A DNA stretch of 35,457 bases, taken from IMG/VR virus record IMGVR_UViG_3300030106_001621, positions 1 through 35,457 of that record. One strand, 5' to 3'. Position numbers and translations under genes: made by a program. Source of the stretch: a virus. Below, piece after piece: positions 1 through 7,210 of the stretch; the stretch's first letter is position 1, and every line of letters begins with the position of its first letter. Under the pieces are notes generated by a model. The model was not told the DNA's origin and did not search any database. It saw only the letters and a list, made by a program, of their open reading frames with translations.

Positions 1-1
1 A

Positions 2-133
2 GATGGCAGAGTTGCTAAAAAAGGTCTGTACTATTATATGAACAGAGCTAAAAAAAGAGGAACAAGTAAACCTGGAAAAGGTTCTGTTACCGATAAAGCT
101 TTAAAACAATCAGCAAAAACAGCTAAAAAATAA
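2..133 (+). CDS. Small basic conserved phage protein, 5' end missing
   Basis: The frame is open from base 2 to the TAA at 131-133, and the true start lies left of the window. The 43 visible residues are rich in Lys and Arg and contain a stretch like GLYYYMNRAKKRGTS, which I recall from short hypothetical proteins of marine phages. No catalytic motif, signal peptide or membrane segment is visible. Its stop codon shares base 133 with the ATG of the next gene, so the two are probably translationally coupled. A small basic protein could bind nucleic acid, but that is only a guess from composition. Confidence 0.6.
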   Translation, partial: DGRVAKKGLYYYMNRAKKRGTSKPGKGSVTDKALKQSAKTAKK

Positions 134-447
134 TGGGTATATTTGGTATAGCTAAAAGAGGTTTTGGCATGCTTGGTCGAAAAGGCAAAGTAGGTAAAAC
201 TATTACTGGCGTAAAACCTAAATCTACTGACATTGGCAAATATAAAGTTCGTAATCTTAAAGGCATGGGTAAAGCAAAAAGAATTCTTGCTGACACAGAA
301 GCTGGAGCTAAAAAAACAATAGCGCAGGCTAAAGATGCAGGTCGTAGAGATCTTGCGGTAGGTTCAGCAAAAGTATTAAGAAGGGCAAAACAAGCTGAAA
401 AAGACGCTGACGTGTTTACTAAAAGAATTTTAAAAACAGATAGATAA
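133..447 (+). CDS. Lys-rich small hypothetical protein
   Basis: This gene encodes 104 residues and starts in a TAATG overlap with the preceding gene. The N-terminal 45 residues are Gly/Lys-rich (GIFGIAKRGFGMLGRKG), and the rest is predicted helical with many Ala, Lys and Asp residues. I do not recognise the family. It lies among three other small genes just before the head module, where accessory head or DNA-contact proteins are often encoded; that role is inference. The opposite strand also has an open frame across this gene, but this strand keeps the operon spacing and coupled start, so it is preferred. Confidence 0.7.
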   Translation: MGIFGIAKRGFGMLGRKGKVGKTITGVKPKSTDIGKYKVRNLKGMGKAKRILADTEAGAKKTIAQAKDAGRRDLAVGSAKVLRRAKQAEKDADVFTKRILKTDR

Positions 448-642
448 ATGAAAGAAAAAATTAAATCAGTTTCTGCCAAACTTAAAAAAGCATCTAAAGC
501 TCACGCTAAACAAGCTAAAGTATTAGACGGAGTTGTGAATGCTGCCAACGGAGGATATATTGGTTCTTATATTTCTGGAGATCTTGCTGGTAAAAAAGTA
601 AGTAATCCAAGTTATAGAAAATATTATAAAGGTTTATTATAG
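448..642 (+). CDS. Lys-rich small hypothetical protein
   Basis: This 64-residue gene has its ATG directly after the TAA of the previous gene, with no intergenic base. The N-terminal 30 residues are a basic helix (KIKSVSAKLKKASKAHAK). The C-terminal half is Gly-, Ser- and Tyr-rich and contains NAANGGYIGSYISGDLAGKK. I do not recognise the family and see no enzymatic motif or membrane segment. Reading frame, spacing and AT-rich codon use match the neighbouring genes. No clear Shine-Dalgarno is present, so expression by re-initiation after the upstream gene is likely. Confidence 0.65.
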   Translation: MKEKIKSVSAKLKKASKAHAKQAKVLDGVVNAANGGYIGSYISGDLAGKKVSNPSYRKYYKGLL

Positions 643-651
643 AAAGTATTA

Positions 652-894
652 ATGGCTAGTTTAGAAAGTGTAATAGTAAAAATTAATAGATATATCTTAA
701 AAAGATTACAAGAATTATCCATAGTTGTTACGTCTGGGGGTATTGACAATATGGAAAAATACAACTATATAATAGGACAGATCAATGCCTATGAGGCATT
801 AAAACAGGAGCTCTCTAGCCTGCTTGAAGATAAGGAGCAAAATGACAATAAAGGAACCATCGTCGACATCAATAAACGAAATCCCAAAACGTAA
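652..894 (+). CDS. Helical hypothetical protein upstream of the co-chaperonin
   Basis: This gene encodes 80 residues, starting 9 nt after the previous stop with only a weak purine stretch before it. The sequence is mostly helical (IVKINRYILKRLQELS, then NYIIGQINAYEALKQELSSLLED) with a polar tail that resembles a short coiled coil. I do not recognise it by name. Its last 53 bases overlap the start of the GroES-like gene in another frame. A helical protein of this size next to the head genes could be a small morphogenesis factor, but nothing in the sequence proves that. Confidence 0.7.
   Translation: MASLESVIVKINRYILKRLQELSIVVTSGGIDNMEKYNYIIGQINAYEALKQELSSLLEDKEQNDNKGTIVDINKRNPKT
832..837 (+). 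promoter_or_regulatory. Shine-Dalgarno that fixes the co-chaperonin start
   Basis: AAGGAG stands 4 nt before ATG 842. It lies inside the coding sequence of the preceding gene and argues against the upstream TTG at 824. Confidence 0.75.
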
Positions 895-1285
895 ATTAGC
901 GTTAGAAGAAAAATATAATTCAGAACCTAAAAAAGAAATTACAAAAGATACTAATAAATTACCACAACCAACAGGTTGGAGAATTCTTGTTTTACCATTC
1001 AAAATGGATGAAAAAACAAAAGGAGGATTGTTAATAACTGAATCTGTTATAGAACGTCAACAAGTAGCGTCACAAACAGGATTAGTTTTGGCAATGGGCC
1101 CGCAATGTTATGCGGATAAAGAGAGATATCCAAGTGGCCCATGGTGCAAAAAAGGCGATTGGGTCGTTTTTGCAAGATACGCAGGATCGCGTATTCAAAT
1201 CGAAGGAGGAGAAGTTCGTCTTCTAAATGAAGATGAAGTTTTGGCAACCGTGAAGGATCCTAAAGATATCCTACACGCATATTAA
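842..1285 (+). CDS. groES: GroES-like (Cpn10) co-chaperonin
   Basis: This 147-residue protein has an N-terminal extension of about 45 polar residues and then a Cpn10 fold. The chaperonin signature runs as GWRILVLPF, a mobile-loop-like stretch KTKGGLLITESV, the strand GLVLAMGP, KKGDWVVFARYAGSRIQI and the closing DEVLATVKD. A Cys-containing insert (QCYADKERYPSGPWC) is larger than in bacterial GroES. I chose ATG 842 because AAGGAG lies at 832-837; the frame opens earlier at a TTG (824) without a ribosome site. Cpn10 caps GroEL, and T4 gp31 shows that a phage version can help capsid folding. The location directly before the head genes fits such a role. No GroEL is encoded here, so host GroEL would be the partner. 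Confidence 0.88.
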   Translation: MTIKEPSSTSINEIPKRKLALEEKYNSEPKKEITKDTNKLPQPTGWRILVLPFKMDEKTKGGLLITESVIERQQVASQTGLVLAMGPQCYADKERYPSGPWCKKGDWVVFARYAGSRIQIEGGEVRLLNEDEVLATVKDPKDILHAY

Positions 1286-1302
1286 TCATAGGAGGATAAA
1301 CT

Positions 1303-2274
1303 ATGCCTGACGAAGAAAAGAAAACCGTAGATATTGATACTTCTGGCCCAGGGGCCGAGGTTGATTTACCAGAAGAAAACGTCAAAGAGACTGAAGCAGA
1401 GTCCAAGCCGGAAGCTGCTCAAACCAAGACAGAAGAAACAAGAACCACGGAACAAGAAACACAAATAGATGTACAAGAAGAAAAAAAAGAACAACCAATA
1501 AAAGAAGATGACAAACTAGAAGAATATAGTAAAGGCGTTCAATCGAGGATTGCTAAACTTACACGTAAAATGCGTGAAGCGGAAAGACAAAGAGATGCCG
1601 CTACAGAATATGCAAGAGCGATTGAAGAACGAAGACAAGACGTAGAAAAACGTTTTGAAAAAACCGATGCAGACTATATTAAAAAGTTTGAATCAAGCAT
1701 TAAAGATGGAATGGATTCTGCTCAAAAAGATTTAGCAAAAGCCATTGAACTTGGAGATGCAAACGCTCAAGTAGAAGCTAATAAAAAGATCGCTAAACTA
1801 GCATTTGATAATGCTAAGTTAGAACAGAGTAAGGAAATTAGAGCAGCAAAAACACCTGCAAAACCTGCAGATGTTAGAGAACCAAGACAACCTGTTAATC
1901 AAATGCCTACTCAAGATCCTAAAGCTGAAGGTTGGGCATCAAAGAATACATGGTTTGGACAAGATAGAGCCATGACATTCACCGCGTTCGAGATTCATAA
2001 GGATTTAGTGGATAAAGAAGGTTTTGATCCACAGACTGATGAATACTATGCAGAAATTGATAAAAGAATCCGTGTTGACTTTCCGCATAAATTTGGTAAA
2101 ACTGATACCAAGCGTTCGACCGAGCCCGTTCAGACGGTGGCTTCAGCTTCAAGAAGCGTTAAACCCGGTCGCAAAACTGTGAAACTCACTTCTTCACAGG
2201 TAGCAATAGCTAATAAATTAGGAGTGCCACTCGAAGAGTACGCAAAACAACTAAAAAACACGGGAGGAGCGTAA
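1303..2274 (+). CDS. Probable capsid scaffolding protein
   Basis: This 323-residue protein begins 7 nt after AGGAGG (1290-1295). Residues 1-75 are very acidic (many Glu, plus Thr and Gln), residues 75-190 are a long charged coiled-coil-like helix (KMREAERQRDAATEYA), and the C-terminal third is Pro-rich and then basic, ending in KLTSSQVAIANKLGVP. A highly charged helical protein of this length just before the capsid gene, with a basic C-terminus that could contact the shell, is the usual profile of a scaffold. The assignment rests on composition and position because scaffolds are poorly conserved. Confidence 0.7.
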   Translation: MPDEEKKTVDIDTSGPGAEVDLPEENVKETEAESKPEAAQTKTEETRTTEQETQIDVQEEKKEQPIKEDDKLEEYSKGVQSRIAKLTRKMREAERQRDAATEYARAIEERRQDVEKRFEKTDADYIKKFESSIKDGMDSAQKDLAKAIELGDANAQVEANKKIAKLAFDNAKLEQSKEIRAAKTPAKPADVREPRQPVNQMPTQDPKAEGWASKNTWFGQDRAMTFTAFEIHKDLVDKEGFDPQTDEYYAEIDKRIRVDFPHKFGKTDTKRSTEPVQTVASASRSVKPGRKTVKLTSSQVAIANKLGVPLEEYAKQLKNTGGA

Positions 2275-2275
2275 T

Positions 2276-2734
2276 ATGACAAAAGAAAATAAATCTCGTG
2301 CGAGCCAAACACGGTCAAAGTCTGAAAGACCAAAAGTGTGGGTTCCACCATCTTCTCTAGATGCACCCCCTGCACCTGATGGATTCAGGTACAGATGGAT
2401 AAGAGCAGAGAGCGTAGGTTTTCAAGACATTAAAAACGTAACTGGAAGATTAAGAGAAGGTTATGAATTAGTAATGGCTGAAGAAATCGAAAATGCTACT
2501 GACTATCCAGTCATCGACTCAGGTCGATACAAGGGGGTAATTGGGGTAGGTGGCCTTCTACTTGCGAAGGTACCAATCGAGATCGCGCAGCAAAGACAAG
2601 ATCATATGACTAGACGTCATAAAGATCGAAGCGACGCCGTAGAAAACGATCTTATGAAGGAGCAGGATAAGAGAATGCCAATCAATGTTGAAAGGCAGTC
2701 TCGTGTAACCTTCGGTGGTACAAAGAAATCCTAA
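2276..2734 (+). CDS. Conserved hypothetical protein of the head module
   Basis: This gene encodes 152 residues. GGGAGGAG at 2262-2269 lies just before its start, and only one base separates it from the scaffold stop. The N-terminus is basic and Ser-rich (SRASQTRSKSERPK). The middle contains PPAPDGFRYRWIRAES, GYELVMAEEIE and a Gly-rich GVIGVGGLLLAKVP, and the C-terminal third is a charged helix. I recall similar proteins between scaffold and capsid genes of marine phages, without a known function. It may be a minor capsid or assembly protein. The middle segment could be a small beta domain. Confidence 0.7.
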   Translation: MTKENKSRASQTRSKSERPKVWVPPSSLDAPPAPDGFRYRWIRAESVGFQDIKNVTGRLREGYELVMAEEIENATDYPVIDSGRYKGVIGVGGLLLAKVPIEIAQQRQDHMTRRHKDRSDAVENDLMKEQDKRMPINVERQSRVTFGGTKKS

Positions 2735-2763
2735 TTAGGAATTCGTGGGTTAATCCCTATCAT

Positions 2764-2804
2764 CGATTTAACTAAATCGTCTATGAACAATTAAGTGCAT
2801 AGAC
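2764..2804 (+). promoter_or_regulatory. Tandem hairpins in the leader of the capsid genes
   Basis: Two adjacent inverted repeats fill the 86-nt gap between 2734 and 2821. One pairs CGATTTA (2764-2770) with TAAATCG (2773-2779). The other pairs GTCTATG (2779-2785) with CATAGAC (2798-2804). They share base 2779, so they may be alternatives. There is no following T-run, so a terminator is unlikely. An RNA-stability or processing element ahead of the abundant head proteins is possible. The ribosome site AAGGAG (2807-2812) directly follows. Confidence 0.45.
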
Positions 2805-2820
2805 AAAAGGAGTAATAACT

Positions 2821-3432
2821 ATGGCAAATAGTAACACGCAAGGTTTTGGTTTGATTCCTGCGGGTCAGTTAGGTGGAACACCTGCGACTCAAGGACAAGG
2901 CAAATACAAAATCGACGCTGGTTATGCCACTGCATTATATCAAGGGTCTGCGGTTCGTCTGGACAATCCAGGTGGAGCCAACACTAACCCTGGTTATATA
3001 ATCACGGCACAAGCGGCAATCACCAATGATACAATTGGTGTGTTAAATGGTGTGTTCTACAATGCGGCTACAACTTTGAAGCCAACATGGCAGAACTACT
3101 ACAACCAAGTTACTCCGGCAAACAGTGAAGATATAACAGCGTTCGTTGTTGATTCTCCATTCCAACTTTTCGTTGGTGCTGCAGACGCAGCTGTAACACA
3201 AGCAAACATCGGTAAATCCGTTGGTTTGACTGTAACAGCAGCTGGAAGCACAACAAGTGGTCAATCAAGTTCAACGCTAACTATCGGTACTATCGCTAAC
3301 ACCGCAAACCAATGGAGACTTTTAAGAGTTGCTGATGATCCTGACAATAAGGACATCACAGCTGCTTACGCGTCTTACGTGGTTGTAGCTCAACAGAGCG
3401 AGTGGTTTGGTGAAGGTACAGCTGGACAATAA
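2821..3432 (+). CDS. Probable head decoration or minor capsid protein
   Basis: This 203-residue beta-rich protein starts 8 nt after AAGGAG (2807-2812). It opens with NTQGFGLIPAGQLGGTPATQGQGKY, broken here only by its Ser/Asn start, and continues with Ala/Thr/Val-rich strands. It contains a loop rich in Ser and Thr near residues 138-150 and ends with WFGEGTAGQ. I recall this N-terminus from hypothetical structural proteins placed directly before the capsid gene in marine phages. The position is typical of decoration proteins, which stabilise the shell after expansion. No enzymatic motif is visible, and the exact role is inferred from context. Confidence 0.7.
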   Translation: MANSNTQGFGLIPAGQLGGTPATQGQGKYKIDAGYATALYQGSAVRLDNPGGANTNPGYIITAQAAITNDTIGVLNGVFYNAATTLKPTWQNYYNQVTPANSEDITAFVVDSPFQLFVGAADAAVTQANIGKSVGLTVTAAGSTTSGQSSSTLTIGTIANTANQWRLLRVADDPDNKDITAAYASYVVVAQQSEWFGEGTAGQ

Positions 3433-3448
3433 TAGGAGCATATAGACT

Positions 3449-4360
3449 ATGGCAATATCACGAGCACAGCTAGTTAAAGAACTAGAACCAGGTTTAAATG
3501 CACTATTTGGCCTGGAGTACAAACGTTACGAGAATCAGTCATCTGAAATCTACGTAACTGAATCAAGTGACAGAGCTTTCGAAGAGGAAGTAATGTTATC
3601 TGGATTCGCAAACGCACAAGTAAAAGCAGAAGGTGCCGGCGTATCTTATGACGACGCACAAGAAACTTTTACAGCACGTTACACAATGGAAACGATGGCG
3701 TTAGCCTTTGCAATCACGGAAGAAGCTATGGAGGACAACCTCTACGATAGAATTTCTTCTAGATATACAAAAGCGCTAGCAAGATCTATGGCAAATGCTA
3801 AACAAGTAAAAGCAGTTGAACCTTTAATAAATGGGCTACCTCAAACGGCTACATTTAATTCAGGCGACGGCGTTGCTTTATTTAGTACTGCCCACCCAAC
3901 AATTGCTGGGACTTTCCAAAACACTTTATCTACACAAGCAGACTTAAACGAAACATCGCTTGAACAAGCGATTATCGACATCAGTAACATGACTGATGAA
4001 AGAGGTCTAAAAGTGGCAGCTAAAGCTGTTAAAATGATCGTTCCTGCAAACAACCAGTTTAATGCTGACAGACTGATGAAGTCTCAAGGTAGAACTGGAA
4101 CTGCTGATAACGATATCAATGCTATCGTATCAATGGGAATGGTTCCTCAAGGTTATAGAGTGAACAATTACCTAACTGATACTGATTCTTGGTATTTAAT
4201 CACGGACGTTCCTAATGGAATGAAAATGTTCGAAAGAGCACCGTTAAAAACAGCAATGGAAGGTGATTTCGACACTGGTAACGTAAGATTCAAAGCTAGA
4301 GAAAGATACGTATTTGGCGTATCAGACCCTAGAGGAATCTTCGGCTGTCAGGGTGCGTAA
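3449..4360 (+). CDS. Major capsid protein (HK97 fold, Mu gpT-like)
   Basis: This gene encodes 303 residues behind TAGGAG (3433-3438). The N-terminal part has an extended segment and helix (LVKELEPGLNALFGLEYKRY), then a strand-rich E-loop-like region (YTMETMALAFAITEEAMEDN). The motif GVALFSTAHPTIAGTFQN near residues 145-162 is characteristic of Mu gpT-type major head subunits. The C-terminus (MKMFERAPLKTAM, then RERYVFGVSDPRGIFG) resembles the closing strands of that family. Length and position between a decoration-like gene and a strong terminator fit the main shell protein. No N-terminal protease-cleaved delta domain is obvious, consistent with a separate scaffold. Confidence 0.9.
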   Translation: MAISRAQLVKELEPGLNALFGLEYKRYENQSSEIYVTESSDRAFEEEVMLSGFANAQVKAEGAGVSYDDAQETFTARYTMETMALAFAITEEAMEDNLYDRISSRYTKALARSMANAKQVKAVEPLINGLPQTATFNSGDGVALFSTAHPTIAGTFQNTLSTQADLNETSLEQAIIDISNMTDERGLKVAAKAVKMIVPANNQFNADRLMKSQGRTGTADNDINAIVSMGMVPQGYRVNNYLTDTDSWYLITDVPNGMKMFERAPLKTAMEGDFDTGNVRFKARERYVFGVSDPRGIFGCQGA

Positions 4361-4373
4361 TAGCTAACTAATT

Positions 4374-4410
4374 AATGAGGCGGACCACAAATCCGCCTCA
4401 TTTTAATCTT
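4374..4410 (+). terminator. Rho-independent terminator after the capsid gene
   Basis: A perfect 11-bp stem pairs AATGAGGCGGA (4374-4384) with TCCGCCTCATT (4392-4402), with a 7-nt loop. It is followed by TTTTAATCTT. It lies 13 nt after the capsid stop and probably ends or attenuates the head transcript. Confidence 0.88.
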
Positions 4411-4426
4411 GAATTACAGGTGAGAT

Positions 4427-4681
4427 ATGTTAAAGGATTTCCGAATTATAATAATGGCTTATGGGTATAGAACAGAGTTCCAAGTAAAATGCGAGGATTC
4501 TCCAGAAGCTATAGAACAATCTATAGTTGACAAGTTAGGAGAAAAGAGTATAAAATGGGACACAACGGGATTTTATGATAAGTCCCGAAAATGGATAACC
4601 TATGAGGAGGTTATATATGATCCAAGACCTGTACAAACAGAAAAAATCCTTGGAGTTGAGTTGGGAACAAGAACACCTTAA
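4427..4681 (+). CDS. Small hypothetical protein
   Basis: This gene encodes 84 residues. The start at 4427 is preceded by AGGTGAG; an internal ATG at 4454 is a second possibility. The protein mixes beta and helical segments (GYRTEFQVKCEDSPEAIEQ, then KWITYEEVIYDPR). I see no known motif. Its last 65 bases overlap the next gene, whose ribosome site GAGGAGG lies inside this gene. It is the first gene after the capsid terminator, so it needs read-through or a promoter that I cannot identify with confidence. Confidence 0.65.
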   Translation: MLKDFRIIIMAYGYRTEFQVKCEDSPEAIEQSIVDKLGEKSIKWDTTGFYDKSRKWITYEEVIYDPRPVQTEKILGVELGTRTP

Positions 4682-4826
4682 CGAAGGTAGATATACTCTC
4701 AACATGGTCAGGATAGATGACAAGATCAGAGAAGTCATCACCGAGATCAAGCTGGAGGAAGCTAAAATTGCAAACAGAGAAAATGCAATTATAAATTCAG
4801 CTCCACAAGTATCAGTAGCCACTTAA
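4617..4826 (+). CDS. Small coiled-coil hypothetical protein
   Basis: This gene encodes 69 residues from ATG 4617, chosen because GAGGAGG sits at 4604-4610; the frame is open further upstream without a ribosome site. The protein is almost wholly helical and charged (DDKIREVITEIKLEEAKIA), with a short polar tail. That profile suits a small coiled-coil assembly factor. I do not recognise the family. It overlaps the preceding gene by 65 nt in a different frame, which is typical of the tight packing here. Confidence 0.7.
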   Translation: MIQDLYKQKKSLELSWEQEHLNEGRYTLNMVRIDDKIREVITEIKLEEAKIANRENAIINSAPQVSVAT

Positions 4827-4874
4827 TACAAAGAGCTACATTATTGGAAAAATCAAACCATCTAACAGGATCTC

Positions 4875-4903
4875 TTGCGCTCTAAACAAATTTAGCGTAT
4901 AAA
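4875..4903 (+). promoter_or_regulatory. Candidate sigma70-type promoter
   Basis: TTGCGC (4875-4880), a 17-nt spacer and TATAAA (4898-4903) lie in the 156-nt gap between 4826 and 4983, the longest gene-free stretch in the window. The -10 match is good and the -35 match is weak. It could restart transcription after the capsid terminator. The spacer holds a small inverted repeat, CTAAA-CAAA-TTTAG. Confidence 0.4.
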
Positions 4904-4982
4904 AGAATTACTAAGATATATAAATCATAAATTGGTTGTTCTTTTCTTAGTAAGGCAACTGGCGCGAGGAGGCGCTGATTAT

Positions 4983-5795
4983 ATGACAACACACTTTTCA
5001 ACTGGTGTAACTAACGTAAGAGGCAAACAAGGAAAAACTTCTTTATTTAGCGGAATGAAACAACCGCTTATTATAGGAGGTGACCCTGCTGCTGAATTCT
5101 GTTACCAAAATGACTTTCATCATTACAATGCAAGTGATTGGGATGTAACATCTGGCGGAGGTTCTGATTACCAACTAGCACAATATGCTCATGGATGGTT
5201 AAGATTAGGAGATGCAGCCCCAGCTGCTGGAGAAATAACTGGTGTATCTTCAAAAGAAGTATGGCAGTACAACTCTGGTAAAAAATGGTACTATGAAACA
5301 TCAATTGCACAAACTGATGTATCTGATGGTAACTGGTTTGTAGGATTTGCTGACAACGCATTTGTTGATCCAGCTACGGTTCCTACTGATTGTATTGGGT
5401 TTTCACATTTAGAAGACACAACTACTATTCAGTTTCTATCAAGAAAAAATGGAGCTGGAGTATCAAAAACTCTACCTACTGTAGCAACAGCTGGTAACGC
5501 AACTGAAACTAGCTTCACTTTAGAAGATTCTAGCGTACCAACTCAAACAGCTACTGTTTTGGCTCAACCTTCTAACTCTGTTAGATTGGGATTCTTATTC
5601 CAACCTGCAGGTTCAGAATTAGGTCAAACAGCTGTTCAATATAAGATCTTTTTAAATGGATCTATTGTTGCAACACAGGCAGCTTCAACTGTTCCTGATG
5701 ACATCGCATTAGAACTTAAAGTTTTCCTTGAAAACAAAGGTACAAATGCAAATGACATCTTTACTGATTACATACTTGCTTGTCAGGAGAGATAA
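4983..5795 (+). CDS. Probable beta-sandwich virion protein
   Basis: This gene encodes 270 residues from ATG 4983, which follows GAGGAGG (4966-4972) by 10 nt; the open frame to the left lacks a ribosome site. After a polar N-terminus the sequence is strand-rich, with aromatic-rich segments (HHYNASDWDVTSGGG, KKWYYETSIAQTDVSDGNWF, VGFADNAFVDP). These resemble the concanavalin/LamG-like or SPRY-like beta-sandwiches found in some phage surface proteins. A head fibre or carbohydrate-binding surface protein is plausible. The fold guess is low-confidence; the gene itself is well supported. A hairpin follows its stop. Confidence 0.75.
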   Translation: MTTHFSTGVTNVRGKQGKTSLFSGMKQPLIIGGDPAAEFCYQNDFHHYNASDWDVTSGGGSDYQLAQYAHGWLRLGDAAPAAGEITGVSSKEVWQYNSGKKWYYETSIAQTDVSDGNWFVGFADNAFVDPATVPTDCIGFSHLEDTTTIQFLSRKNGAGVSKTLPTVATAGNATETSFTLEDSSVPTQTATVLAQPSNSVRLGFLFQPAGSELGQTAVQYKIFLNGSIVATQAASTVPDDIALELKVFLENKGTNANDIFTDYILACQER

Positions 5796-5808
5796 TAATT
5801 AATTAGTG

Positions 5809-5828
5809 TGAGCTCCTTAGGGAGCTCA
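5809..5828. terminator. Hairpin between structural genes, possible weak terminator
   Basis: A perfect 8-bp stem pairs TGAGCTCC (5809-5816) with GGAGCTCA (5821-5828) across a TTAG loop. No T-run follows on the plus strand, so it may pause or process RNA rather than terminate. Confidence 0.4.
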
Positions 5829-5854
5829 TGCAATTAAAATAGGAGATAAAATAA

Positions 5855-6442
5855 ATGCCAAATGTAACAAATGTAAAAAGTAAACAAATACTTTTTGGAA
5901 CAGATACAGATGCTATTTCTGCAGCCGGTACAGCAACGACTTTAGTTTTACTTAACAGTGGACCTTGGGTTAATGCACAAACAGTTACTATAACTTCAAG
6001 CGCAGATAATTCTGGAATAACTTTTACGGTTGTAGGAAAAAATGCAGATGGAGATGCAGCAACAAGCGCAGCAACTACTGGACCAGATAGCACTACAGTT
6101 GATGTAGCTGGAACTTGGTCAGAAGTAACTAGCATCACAGCGAGCGGTTCAATAACTACTAACATTTCTGCTGGAGTAAAAGAAGGAGCTTCTACTGGAA
6201 CTATTTTTGCTGGAAGAACTAGAATTAGAGGAATGTATGGAGTAGCTGGCGGAGGCGCTGGACGTGTATTCATTAAAAACAGTTCTGCAACTACTGGTCC
6301 TAACAGATTAATTGTTGATGTAGATAGCGGAGAAGACATAGATCCATATATTCCAGATAATGGAATTTTATGTGAAGATGGAGCTTATTTTGCATATGAT
6401 GGAACTGCAGTAGTTGGATTATCTATACAGTTTGACGGATAG
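5855..6442 (+). CDS. Beta-rich structural hypothetical protein
   Basis: This gene encodes 195 residues and begins 9 nt after AGGAG (5841-5845). The sequence is rich in Thr, Ser, Val and Gly, with repeated strand-like segments (AQTVTITSSADNSGITFTV, then TSITASGSITTNI) and a Gly-rich turn (GVAGGGAGRVFIKN). It ends in a hydrophobic strand. Such composition is typical of phage decoration or fibre proteins. I do not recognise a named family. A long opposite-strand frame covers the same DNA, but the ribosome site and operon order favour this strand. Confidence 0.7.
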   Translation: MPNVTNVKSKQILFGTDTDAISAAGTATTLVLLNSGPWVNAQTVTITSSADNSGITFTVVGKNADGDAATSAATTGPDSTTVDVAGTWSEVTSITASGSITTNISAGVKEGASTGTIFAGRTRIRGMYGVAGGGAGRVFIKNSSATTGPNRLIVDVDSGEDIDPYIPDNGILCEDGAYFAYDGTAVVGLSIQFDG

Positions 6443-6452
6443 GAGGTAACGT

Positions 6453-7208
6453 ATGGCTAATACGACTTCCGGCACATATACTTTTGATAAGAATTTTGCA
6501 ATTGATGATTTAATTGAAGAAGCTTATGAAAGAATTGGTATGCAGGGAACTTCTGGATATCAATTAAAAAATGCTAGAAGATCTTTAAATCTTTTATTAT
6601 CTGAATGGGGTAATAGAGGAATTCACTATTGGGAAATAGGTGAAACAAATATTGATTTAATTCAAGGACAAACTGAATACAAATTTTATCGTACAGCAAC
6701 TGATGGGACGAGTGCTACGACTACACCCACAAATGGAATTTACGGAATAACTGATGTTTTAGAAGCTCAACTAAGAACTAATAGAACTCAAACCACTCAA
6801 TCAGATACACCCATGACAAAAGTTGACAGATCCACTTATGCAGGATTTTCAAATAAACTTTCTCAAGGAACACCAAATCAATATTGGGTTCAAAGATTTA
6901 TAGATCATGTAAGTATTAGTGTTTATCCAACAGCTGATGCTTCAAATGCAGCTAAAGACATGCACATTTATTATATTAAAAGAATACAAGATGTAGACGG
7001 AACTTACACAGATGCAACCGATGCACCTTTTAGATTTTTACCTTGTATGGTTACAGGTTTATCTTTTTATTTAGCACAAAAATATGCTCCAGATAGAATT
7101 CAAACTCAAAAATTATTATATGAAGATGAATTAGCAAGAGCATTAGCGGAGGATGGATCAGCGTCTAGTACATATATTACACCTAAGACGTATTATCCTA
7201 ATATTTAA
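6453..7208 (+). CDS. Head-to-tail adaptor, P22 gp4-like
   Basis: This 251-residue protein sits behind AGGAGG, which overlaps the previous stop. The N-terminal helical part (FAIDDLIEEAYERIGM, then KNARRSLNLLLSEWGNRG) and the following hydrophobic segment with IDLIQGQTEYKF are typical of the P22 tail accessory factor gp4 and related adaptors. Those proteins form the ring joining portal to tail in short-tailed phages. The C-terminal half has a strand ISVYPTADAS and helices (LAQKYAPDRI) like others in the family. Family placement is from my recollection of the pattern. It supports a podovirus-type tail. Confidence 0.72.
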   Translation: MANTTSGTYTFDKNFAIDDLIEEAYERIGMQGTSGYQLKNARRSLNLLLSEWGNRGIHYWEIGETNIDLIQGQTEYKFYRTATDGTSATTTPTNGIYGITDVLEAQLRTNRTQTTQSDTPMTKVDRSTYAGFSNKLSQGTPNQYWVQRFIDHVSISVYPTADASNAAKDMHIYYIKRIQDVDGTYTDATDAPFRFLPCMVTGLSFYLAQKYAPDRIQTQKLLYEDELARALAEDGSASSTYITPKTYYPNI

Positions 7209-7210
7209 TT

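Noticed and set aside
123-479. Minus-strand open frame across the small basic genes
   Set aside because: It is antisense to two coupled plus-strand genes and has no ribosome site or promoter of its own; AT-rich codons leave the opposite frame open by chance.
824-841. TTG start for the GroES-like protein
   Set aside because: No ribosome site precedes it, whereas ATG 842 has AAGGAG at the right distance.
5803-6339. 178-codon minus-strand frame opposite the beta-rich structural gene
   Set aside because: The plus-strand gene has a ribosome site and operon position. The minus frame is a mirror of Thr/Ser/Ala codons and matches nothing I know.
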